Origin: Lachnospiraceae bacterium UBA6452
GTDB lineage: Bacteria > Bacillota > Clostridia > Lachnospirales > Lachnospiraceae
Length of the DNA: 6,741 nucleotides
Direction of reading: 5' to 3'
Assembly: GCA_002441865.1 (NCBI GenBank)
Contig: DJNY01000055.1
Span: 29,991-36,731, forward strand
The position numbers were made by a program, and so were the translations under genes. Below the pieces are notes generated by a model. That model had not been told where the DNA came from. It searched no databases and saw only the letters and a list, made by a program, of their open reading frames with translations. Positions 1 through 4,570 of this stretch are shown piece by piece. Each line of letters opens with the position of its first letter. Position 1 is the first letter of the stretch.

Positions 1-3
1 CCA

Positions 4-1158
4 TTATAAGATCCCCAGCATCTGCAGGATCTGGATCGCAAGGGAAGCTGCTGAAAGCAGGATCGCAAATACAAGCAGAGGCTTTGTTCCTTTACTTTTC
101 TGTACGGATTTTTCAAGTGAATCCATGTGATCGTTTAAATCTCTTGTTTTATTACTGAGCTGCTCCATTAAGACAGCCTGCACATTTCTATAGACCTTAA
201 CATCTTCTTTATGCACATAATCTTCAATATGCTTCTGCACATCATCCAGATACAGGCGGATATTCACGATCATTTCCTTGATCTGGCCGGTCGCCTCAAC
301 CAGCTCTGCATTTGCATTCTCTGCCGGTGCCTGCTGTTCTATCTTTGTCTGCAGATTCTGCAGGGCATCCTCTGTTGTACGTGTCAGATCCTGCAGGGCA
401 TTTTCCGTATTGACAGCCATATCCTGCAGAAGGCTATGCTGCCTGATGGCATTATCCGCAATGTTACCGGAAAGATGCTCCAGCTTATCCTCTACCGTTC
501 TGACTGTATCAAGTGTTTCTGTCTGGTTTCCTTGCTGCTTCTGCTCATTCCACTCCTTGAGCATTGCAAGACTCTGTGCATTTTCTGCAAGGAGCTTTTC
601 TACCGCTGCGGAAATCTGTCCGTCAACACCGGTGAGTTTTTCATCTACAGCAGAAAGTTTGTCGCCTACGTCCACAAGCTTCTCATCTACACCGGAAAGT
701 CTGTCGCCTACACCTGAGAGCTTATCATCTACACCCGAAAACTGTACGCCCATGCTGTCCTGCATGTTTTTCAGTTGTGCATCCATCAACTCCTGCATTC
801 CCACGATCTGCTGATCCAATGCCTTTTTCTGCTTCGCAAGCTCCTGCGTTACCGCAAGATTCATCTGCTGCGCATCAACTGCTGCTTCCGTTTCCTTTGC
901 CTCGTCTTCCACAGCATATGCTCTCAGCTTCGCCTCATACTCTTCCAGCTGCTCGATCCCGCAGGAAAGCATCTGGGATACCTGCTCGGAAACTTCAACC
1001 GTTTTTAAATTCAGACGCCGGATCTCCTGCATCATTTTTTCATATTCCGCAGTCTGTTTCCGCAGTCTCTCATTTTCGCGTGCTTCTGCTTCGCCATTTG
1101 CCTGTATCAGTTCACCGGCATTAAACCGCTTCGTCAGCCTGTCCATAAAATTATCCAT
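4..1158 (-). CDS. Coiled-coil protein with seven tandem heptads and a C-terminal membrane anchor; function unknown
   Basis: This is a complete 384-residue protein. The ATG at 1156-1158 is chosen because a GGAGG lies 6 nt upstream; a second in-frame Met is residue 5. I do not recognise a named family. The protein is almost wholly charged and helical, with Glu/Lys/Gln-rich coiled coil over about residues 22-135. Seven back-to-back heptads of the form SGVDEKL follow at residues 141-189, with Val and Leu at the core positions. A pair of 11-residue units (TENALQDLTRT and TEDALQNLQTK) sits at 251-272. Residues 359-383 are a single hydrophobic segment ending at the C terminus, and Lys residues lie just before it. 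No N-terminal signal peptide is visible, so a tail-anchored protein with a cytoplasmic rod is the likely topology. It is probably monocistronic: its own promoter is at 1201-1229, and the terminator at 1488-1523 separates it from relQ. A structural, scaffold or envelope role is possible but is only inference. Confidence 0.85.
   Translation of the reverse strand: MDNFMDRLTKRFNAGELIQANGEAEARENERLRKQTAEYEKMMQEIRRLNLKTVEVSEQVSQMLSCGIEQLEEYEAKLRAYAVEDEAKETEAAVDAQQMNLAVTQELAKQKKALDQQIVGMQELMDAQLKNMQDSMGVQFSGVDDKLSGVGDRLSGVDEKLVDVGDKLSAVDEKLTGVDGQISAAVEKLLAENAQSLAMLKEWNEQKQQGNQTETLDTVRTVEDKLEHLSGNIADNAIRQHSLLQDMAVNTENALQDLTRTTEDALQNLQTKIEQQAPAENANAELVEATGQIKEMIVNIRLYLDDVQKHIEDYVHKEDVKVYRNVQAVLMEQLSNKTRDLNDHMDSLEKSVQKSKGTKPLLVFAILLSAASLAIQILQMLGIL
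592..738 (-). repeat. Tandem 21-bp repeat (seven heptads) inside the coiled-coil gene
   Basis: Residues 141-189 are seven consecutive heptads: SGVDDKL, SGVGDRL, SGVDEKL, VDVGDKL, SAVDEKL, TGVDGQI and SAAVEKL. The DNA therefore repeats every 21 bp. VD-type and VG-type units alternate across the first four heptads, which gives a weak 42-bp higher-order period. Conservation at the nucleotide level (recurring catctacacc-like and gtcgcctac-like segments) suggests fairly recent internal duplication rather than chance heptad composition. Confidence 0.85.
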
Positions 1159-1200
1159 GCTTATCCTCCGTCATCCTGATTATCCGTGCACTTAATAATC

Positions 1201-1229
1201 ATTCTATCATTATTTCCGCCCTTTTACAA
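1201..1229 (-). promoter_or_regulatory. Promoter of the coiled-coil gene
   Basis: On the minus strand there is a TTGTAA -35 (complement of 1224-1229), a 17-bp spacer and a TAGAAT -10 (complement of 1201-1206). Transcription would start near 1194, giving a leader of about 36 nt before the ATG. A second minus-strand TATAAT (complement of 1244-1249) lies upstream but has no recognisable -35 or TG extension. Confidence 0.6.
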
Positions 1230-1251
1230 CACTCGCCGGCCGTATTATAGC

Positions 1252-1268
1252 TGCACATTTTTTGTGCA
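1252..1268. repeat. Inverted repeat TGCACA-N5-TGTGCA upstream of the coiled-coil promoter
   Basis: The arms are perfect 6-bp inverted repeats (1252-1257 and 1263-1268) separated by five T. The site lies 23 bp upstream of the -35 of the minus-strand promoter and beside the alternative TATAAT at 1244-1249. It could be an operator for a dimeric regulator. There is no other support for this. Confidence 0.3.
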
Positions 1269-1311
1269 TTTTGCATAGATTTTACATACATCGTTTTTAT
1301 GCTTTGTGTAA

Positions 1312-1351
1312 ATTCACTTATATTTCATATGCCGTTCATAATTTGTTCATA
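1312..1351 (+). promoter_or_regulatory. Four direct repeats at 11-bp spacing, PHO-box-like response-regulator site
   Basis: Hexamers TTCACT (1313-1318), TTCATA (1324-1329), TTCATA (1335-1340) and TTCATA (1346-1351) begin exactly 11 bp apart. The last two extend to a perfect GTTCATA-ATTT-GTTCATA. The array ends 9 bp before the TATACT -10 at 1361-1366. Two 7-bp direct repeats with a 4-bp AT-rich spacer, about 10 bp upstream of a -10 that lacks a good -35, is the known layout of E. coli PhoB boxes. B. subtilis PhoP also binds hexamers at 11-bp spacing. The orientation points to plus-strand transcription. Which regulator binds is inference; any OmpR/PhoB-family protein would fit. Confidence 0.6.
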
Positions 1352-1357
1352 TTTGAT

Positions 1358-1366
1358 TGGTATACT
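1358..1366 (+). promoter_or_regulatory. Extended -10 promoter element reading rightward into the gap
   Basis: The sequence is TGGTATACT: an extended TG motif at 1358-1359, one base, then TATACT at 1361-1366 (five of six match TATAAT). No good -35 is seen at 16-18 bp, which fits an activator-dependent promoter with the direct-repeat array in the -35 position. The predicted start is the A at about 1373. Confidence 0.6.
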
Positions 1367-1372
1367 TTATTT

Positions 1373-1530
1373 AAATCAAAGGAAACAATCCTTTATTACC
1401 AAAGACATCTACCGAAAGATAAATTTTTTCATAATAGCCGCGGGGCCGAAAGGCTTCGCGGCACTCCTCATTTTATGGGGGTTGCGCAAAAAAGTGCTGC
1501 CAATCGCAATCGGCAACACTTTTCTTTTTC
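1373..1530 (+). ncRNA. Candidate structured small RNA, about 150 nt, plus strand
   Basis: No gene is read in this direction here and no start codon with a ribosome site is visible, so the transcript would be noncoding. Four hairpins can be drawn from the predicted start. AAAGGA/TCCTTT (1378-1394) has a 5-nt loop. ATCT/AGAT (1407-1420) is weak. The main stem pairs 1437-1447 with 1452-1462 over 11 bp and is capped by a GAAA tetraloop (1448-1451). A fourth stem pairs 1465-1471 with 1475-1481 around a UUU loop. The main and fourth stems each contain two G-U pairs that would be A-C mismatches on the minus strand, so the structure favours plus-strand RNA. The GC-rich stem stands out in an AT-rich gap. 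CUCCUC at 1464-1469 could pair with ribosome binding sites. The 3' end would be the hairpin at 1490-1523 followed by a T-rich run. I do not recognise an Rfam family; expression is inferred. Confidence 0.5.
1488..1523 (-). terminator. Rho-independent terminator of relQ, possibly bidirectional
   Basis: It begins about 11 nt after the relQ stop. On the minus strand, AAAAGTGTTGCC pairs with GGCAGCACTTTT (12 bp, one G-U), and the helix can extend three more pairs to a 4-nt loop. Six T follow (complement of 1488-1493). On the plus strand the same hairpin has two C-A mismatches where the minus strand has G-U pairs, but it is followed by TTTTCTTTTTC. It therefore looks built for relQ and may also serve, less efficiently, the plus-strand RNA. 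Confidence 0.85.
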
Positions 1531-1534
1531 TGTA

Positions 1535-2254
1535 TCATATAACCGCTTCTTCTATTTTTCCGGTTTCTGCCTTTTCATTTTCCGGTTTCACAGTCTCTGC
1601 TTTTGCCTCTTCCTCTTTCTGTCTGGCGATGAGCTCCTGGACTTCTTCATTTAGGGAAAGCATTCTCGCATCCAGATCCGATACCATCATGGCACATTCC
1701 ACCAGTTCTTTCTTAATATGCTCCGGTGCATTACCTTCAAATTTATAATGGATCTTGTGTTCCAGGCTCGCCCAGAAGTCCATTGCGACCGTTCTGATCT
1801 GGATCTCTACCTTGGCATCTACAATACGATCCGATAAAAAGATCGGTACCGTCACGATCAGATGATAGCTCTTATACCCGCTCGGCTTCGGATTCAGGAT
1901 ATAGTCCTTCACGGAAAGCACACGGATATCATTCTGATTGATCAGCATTTCCGCAATCCTGTAAATATCGGATGTAAAAGAGCAGATGACACGGATCCCC
2001 GCAATATCATTGACGTACTTTACCATATTCTGGATACTCGACTCATAGCCGTGCTTTTTCAGTTTCTTTACAATGCTTTCCGGTGATTTGATGCGCGATT
2101 TGATATGTTCGATCGGATTGTACTGGTGTACATGCTGGAATTCATCATTTAAGATCTCCAGCTTTGTCCCGATCTCTTTCAGCGCAGAATTATATACAAG
2201 CTGGACTTCCTTCCAGCTGTCAATGTCATTTCTCGTATTTGGTACAAATTCCAT
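1535..2254 (-). CDS. relQ: RelQ-type small alarmone synthetase (GTP/GDP pyrophosphokinase)
   Basis: Cytoplasmic enzyme that transfers pyrophosphate from ATP to GTP or GDP, making (p)ppGpp. It carries only the RelA/SpoT synthetase domain, with no HD hydrolase, TGS or ACT domain. From the chosen ATG it has 239 residues. Family motifs are clear: DIAGIR (83-88), KDYI (116-119), SGYKSYH (125-131), VEIQIRT (149-155) and FWASLEHKIHYK (160-171). These match B. subtilis RelQ/YjbM closely, and that protein is about 211 residues. The extra length is a Glu/Lys/Ala-rich tail from about residue 212. An in-frame TTG at 2303-2305 would add 17 residues, but the predicted transcription start is only about 6 nt upstream of it, leaving no room for a ribosome site. 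The ATG at 2252-2254 has a short-spaced GGGGAA. The gene has its own promoter and terminator. Its 3' untranslated region is opposed by the candidate small RNA. Confidence 0.93.
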   Translation of the reverse strand: MEFVPNTRNDIDSWKEVQLVYNSALKEIGTKLEILNDEFQHVHQYNPIEHIKSRIKSPESIVKKLKKHGYESSIQNMVKYVNDIAGIRVICSFTSDIYRIAEMLINQNDIRVLSVKDYILNPKPSGYKSYHLIVTVPIFLSDRIVDAKVEIQIRTVAMDFWASLEHKIHYKFEGNAPEHIKKELVECAMMVSDLDARMLSLNEEVQELIARQKEEEAKAETVKPENEKAETGKIEEAVI

Positions 2255-2317
2255 AAATTCCCCAACTTTCTTTTTTACATCCTTACTACATCGTGAATTT
2301 AGCAATTCATGACATAT

Positions 2318-2326
2318 ATTATACCA
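2318..2326 (-). promoter_or_regulatory. Extended -10 promoter of relQ
   Basis: The minus strand reads TGGTATAAT: a consensus TATAAT (complement of 2318-2323) with an upstream TG. The -35 region is poor (TTCCAC-like), as is common with extended -10 promoters. The predicted start near 2311 leaves a leader of about 57 nt before the ATG at 2254. This rules against the TTG at 2305 as the start. Confidence 0.65.
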
Positions 2327-2382
2327 CGTTTTTTGATTTTTTGTGGAAATTTACTAATATTTAAGATTTATTGCTTCGTACT

Positions 2383-2649
2383 TTAGTCTTCCTCTATCAT
2401 CTGGATCTCCAGATAGTCAAAATCGATAGGTTCTATAAAATTGTCCTGATAAAAACGGGCTCTGCTATGGTTCTGGAATTCTTTAATCGTTTTATCCAGC
2501 CAGATCGGCTTCCCCAGATCAAAGGTATAGATAATTTCATCCATTGCATGAAATACCTTTTGCGTTCTGCCAGCATCGGATGCATCTTCCACTACGGTAT
2601 CTTTGACCATATGATTGTTTTTCCAAATCTTTGCCCACATTCGAAACAT
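2383..2649 (-). CDS. Conserved small hypothetical protein, 88 residues
   Basis: A complete small gene with a good ribosome site (AGGAG, 7 nt before the ATG). The product is acidic and soluble, with no signal peptide or membrane segment. It begins MFRMWAKIWK and ends in an acidic tail (DFDYLEIQMIEED). A central KVFHAMDEIIYTFDLGKPIWL segment reads like a compact alpha/beta fold. I believe close relatives are common as hypothetical proteins in Lachnospiraceae, from memory and unchecked; no function is known to me. It lies 128 nt upstream of relQ in the same direction. No clear terminator separates the two, so read-through into relQ is possible, although relQ has its own promoter. It is divergent from the hemolysin III gene. 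Confidence 0.8.
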   Translation of the reverse strand: MFRMWAKIWKNNHMVKDTVVEDASDAGRTQKVFHAMDEIIYTFDLGKPIWLDKTIKEFQNHSRARFYQDNFIEPIDFDYLEIQMIEED

Positions 2650-2673
2650 AGAAATTCTCCTTTTCTGCCGTAC

Positions 2674-2703
2674 ATTTTACCGGATTTTGTATCAGATTGT
2701 CTG
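2674..2703 (-). promoter_or_regulatory. Possible promoter of the 88-residue gene
   Basis: On the minus strand, CAGACA (complement of 2698-2703) is followed by an 18-bp spacer and TAAAAT (complement of 2674-2679). The -10 matches five of six consensus bases and the -35 four of six. The start would be near 2667, leaving a leader of about 18 nt that contains the ribosome site. Confidence 0.35.
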
Positions 2704-2755
2704 TATCAATCTGTTGACTTTTGTATATACTTGATGTAGTATTTGTATTGTATCA
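2688..2755 (+). repeat. Three TGTATCA direct repeats in the divergent intergenic region
   Basis: TGTATCA occurs at 2688-2694, 2702-2708 and 2749-2755. The first two lie in a roughly 14-bp tandem unit (10 of 14 bases match) that overlaps the -35 of the leftward promoter. The third overlaps the predicted start of the rightward one. They could be half-sites for a regulator of both divergent genes; no regulator gene is present here. Confidence 0.35.
2714..2742 (+). promoter_or_regulatory. Promoter of the hemolysin III family gene
   Basis: TTGACT (2714-2719) is followed by a 17-bp spacer and TAGTAT (2737-2742). The -35 matches five of six consensus bases and the -10 four of six. The start would be near 2749, giving a leader of about 100 nt. 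The -10 lies between the arms of the inverted repeat at 2728-2759. Confidence 0.55.
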
Positions 2756-2759
2756 AGTA
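2728..2759. promoter_or_regulatory. Inverted repeat TACTTGAT-N16-ATCAAGTA around the -10, possible operator
   Basis: The 8-bp arms are perfect (2728-2735 and 2752-2759) with a 16-bp gap. They flank the TAGTAT -10 and the predicted start, the usual place for a repressor site. Arm centres are 24 bp apart, so a dimer would contact sites about two helical turns apart. Confidence 0.4.
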
Positions 2760-2773
2760 GTTTTTAAAACTAC
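2757..2773. repeat. 17-nt palindrome in the leader of the hemolysin III gene
   Basis: GTAGTTTT and AAAACTAC are perfect 8-bp arms around a single T. The palindrome shares GTA with the right arm of the preceding inverted repeat and lies just after the predicted start. With a one-base spacer it is more likely a protein-binding site than a stable RNA hairpin. Confidence 0.4.
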
Positions 2774-2848
2774 GTATTGCATTTATAGTAATATAGTTGA
2801 GGTAAACGGTTTATATCGCAAGTCCTGTTTTATAAGGAGGTTGTTATT

Positions 2849-3505
2849 ATGCAAATCACATTACGGGAACCCGGAAGTGCACTTACCCATTTTATTGCCA
2901 TGGTCATGGCTGTCGGCGCAGCAGTTCCGTTATTGTTAAAAGCTGCATCGCATGGTTCTGTCTGCCTGCTTGCCATGCTTGTTTTTATCATCAGCATGAT
3001 CTTATTATATGGCGCAAGTGCCACTTATCATTCTATCAATTTACCGGCGGCTGTGATCAAAATATTCCGCAAGATCGATCATTCCATGATCTTCGTTCTG
3101 ATCGCAGGCTCCTATACGCCGGTCTGTCTTCTGGTGCTGGATCCAGAGTGGGGGTATCCGCTGCTGGTCGCAGTCTGGTCGCTTGCACTGATCGGAATCG
3201 GCATTAAGTTTCTCTGGATCACCTGCCCGAAATGGTTTTCTTCTGTAATCTATATCGCCATGGGCTGGATCTGCGTCTTTGTGTTCAGTCCGATCGTCCA
3301 CCGTCTGCCCGCTGCTGCCTTTGGCTGGCTGCTTGCCGGTGGGATCATTTACACGGCCGGCGGGATCATATATGCACTGAAGCTCCCGCTTTTTAACGCC
3401 AGACATCAATATTTTGGTTCTCATGAAATATTTCATCTGTTCGTCATGGGCGGAAGCTTCTGTCATTTCATCTTTATGTATCAGTATGTGATCGGGCTTT
3501 CCTAA
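2849..3505 (+). CDS. trhA: Hemolysin III / PAQR-family integral membrane protein (TrhA/YqfA-like)
   Basis: This 218-residue protein has the length and seven-helix pattern of the bacterial HlyIII/PAQR family. In animals the family includes the adiponectin receptors; bacterial members are linked to membrane lipid homeostasis. Hydrophobic segments lie at about residues 12-30, 37-55, 78-97, 103-122, 131-150, 157-177 and 194-216. The family's metal-site residues are visible: Ser57 and His61 (SATYHS), Asp77 (KIDHS), and His192 and His196 (HEIFH). By analogy with the adiponectin receptors, the three His would bind zinc. The start is well supported by AAGGAGG 8 nt upstream of the ATG. The gene has its own promoter with several candidate operators. 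It converges on galE, and the two stop codons overlap. The old name hemolysin III reflects one early report; actual haemolytic activity should not be assumed. Confidence 0.93.
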   Translation: MQITLREPGSALTHFIAMVMAVGAAVPLLLKAASHGSVCLLAMLVFIISMILLYGASATYHSINLPAAVIKIFRKIDHSMIFVLIAGSYTPVCLLVLDPEWGYPLLVAVWSLALIGIGIKFLWITCPKWFSSVIYIAMGWICVFVFSPIVHRLPAAAFGWLLAGGIIYTAGGIIYALKLPLFNARHQYFGSHEIFHLFVMGGSFCHFIFMYQYVIGLS

Positions 3506-4518
3506 TCAGCGAATCCGTTTGGATTCATGCGCTGCCATCTCCAGGAATCCTCACACATTTCTTTGATATCGCGCTGAGCGACCCAGCCAAGCTCTTTCTT
3601 CGCAAGGGAGGCATCTGCATAATTGGTTGCAATGTCTCCTGCGCGGCGCGGCTTGATCTCATATGGTATCTTAATACCTGTCGCAGCTTCAAAATTCTTG
3701 ACAATATCCAGAACACTGTAGCCTTTGCCTGTACCCAGGTTGTAGATCTTCAGCCCCGGATTTTCTTTGATCTTCTCGATTGCCTTTACATGACCGATTG
3801 CCAGATCCACTACATGGATATAATCCCTGACACCCGTTCCGTCCGGTGTATCATAATCATCACCAAATATGCCAAGGCATTTCAGTTTGCCAACAGCAAC
3901 CTGTGTGATATACGGCATCAGGTTATTCGGAATACCGTTTGGATTTTCACCGATCTTACCGCTCTTATGTGCGCCGATCGGATTAAAATAGCGAAGCAGG
4001 ATCACATTCCACTGTGGGTCTGCTTTCTGGATATCTGTCAGGATCTGCTCCAGCATACTCTTTGTCTGTCCATATGGGTTTGTGATCTCACCCTTCGGGC
4101 AGTCCTCTGTTACCGGTACTTTATCCGGTTTACCGTATACGGTTGCGGAAGATGAGAAGATAATGTTTTTTACCCCATGCTTACTCATAACATCAAATAA
4201 GATCAGGGAACCTGAAATATTATTATAATAATACAGCCATGGTTTCTGTACGGATTCTCCGACGGCTTTCAGTCCTGCAAAATGGATCACACATTCGATC
4301 TCATTCTCAGTAAATACTTTCTCCATTGCATCTCTGTCCAGGATATCCGCCTCATAAAATGTAACCGGTTTTCCTGTAATCTCCTCTACACGGCGCAGAG
4401 CTTCTTTGCTTGCATTTACCAGATTGTCCACAACCACCACATCATAGCCTGCATTCTGCAGTTCTACAACTGTGTGGCTTCCGATGAAACCAGCTCCACC
4501 TGTCACTAAAATTGCCAT
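3502..4518 (-). CDS. galE: UDP-glucose 4-epimerase
   Basis: Cytoplasmic NAD-dependent short-chain dehydrogenase/reductase that interconverts UDP-glucose and UDP-galactose in the Leloir pathway and for surface-glycan precursors. I start it at the ATG at 4516-4518 because AGGAGG (4527-4532) is 8 nt upstream. The ATG at 4522-4524 is only 2 nt from it. This gives 338 residues, the same length as E. coli GalE, with identical catalytic numbering: Ser124 (SSSATVYG), Tyr149 and Lys153 (YGQTK). The nucleotide-binding TGGAGFIG is at 6-13, HFAGLKAVGESVQKP at 79-93, and RYFNPIGAH at 176-184. The position equal to E. coli Tyr299, which limits N-acetyl-hexosamine substrates, is Asn here (NYADAS). It is the last gene of the probable operon, about 52 nt after the pyrophosphorylase. 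Confidence 0.97.
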   Translation of the reverse strand: MAILVTGGAGFIGSHTVVELQNAGYDVVVVDNLVNASKEALRRVEEITGKPVTFYEADILDRDAMEKVFTENEIECVIHFAGLKAVGESVQKPWLYYYNNISGSLILFDVMSKHGVKNIIFSSSATVYGKPDKVPVTEDCPKGEITNPYGQTKSMLEQILTDIQKADPQWNVILLRYFNPIGAHKSGKIGENPNGIPNNLMPYITQVAVGKLKCLGIFGDDYDTPDGTGVRDYIHVVDLAIGHVKAIEKIKENPGLKIYNLGTGKGYSVLDIVKNFEAATGIKIPYEIKPRRAGDIATNYADASLAKKELGWVAQRDIKEMCEDSWRWQRMNPNGFAD

Positions 4519-4526
4519 TTTCATTT

Positions 4527-4532
4527 CCTCCT
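4527..4532 (-). promoter_or_regulatory. Ribosome binding site that decides the galE start
   Basis: A perfect AGGAGG lies 8 nt before the ATG at 4518 but only 2 nt before the ATG at 4524. The downstream ATG is therefore preferred, and it gives a protein that aligns end to end with E. coli GalE. Confidence 0.75.
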
Positions 4533-4570
4533 GTTGTCTGTTGGTTCATTTCTTCATTTTCTTGCAATAC

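Noticed and set aside
278..814. 178-codon Ser/Cys-rich plus-strand open frame with a periodic SLSPTPES-like region
   Set aside because: The periodicity is the reverse complement of the heptad repeats in the coiled-coil gene; no ribosome site.
1244..1249. Minus-strand TATAAT upstream of the coiled-coil promoter
   Set aside because: It has no acceptable -35 and no TG extension; the TTGTAA-17-TAGAAT pair closer to the gene is better.
1373..1530. Known riboswitch or housekeeping RNA (c-di-GMP, ZTP, SRP, 6S)
   Set aside because: I looked for the conserved core motifs of these classes and did not find them. The judgement is from memory and needs a covariance-model search.
1262..1748. Long plus-strand open frames crossing the relQ gap and relQ 3' end
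   Set aside because: They run through the terminator hairpin and antisense to relQ, lack ribosome sites, and have the Phe/Ser/Cys-rich composition of an antisense reading.
2255..2305. TTG start that would add 17 residues to RelQ
   Set aside because: It lies about 6 nt from the predicted transcription start with no ribosome site; the ATG at 2254 fits better.
2325..2347. CCAC/GTGG inverted repeat with an A/T-rich 15-nt loop upstream of relQ
   Set aside because: A four-base stem with a large loop is too weak for a terminator, and it overlaps the relQ promoter.
3511..3526. Hairpin GAATCC-GTTT-GGATTC just after the trhA stop
   Set aside because: The stem is only 6 bp with no T-run, and it encodes the conserved NPNGF end of GalE. 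I do not call it a terminator, though it might mark a processed 3' end.
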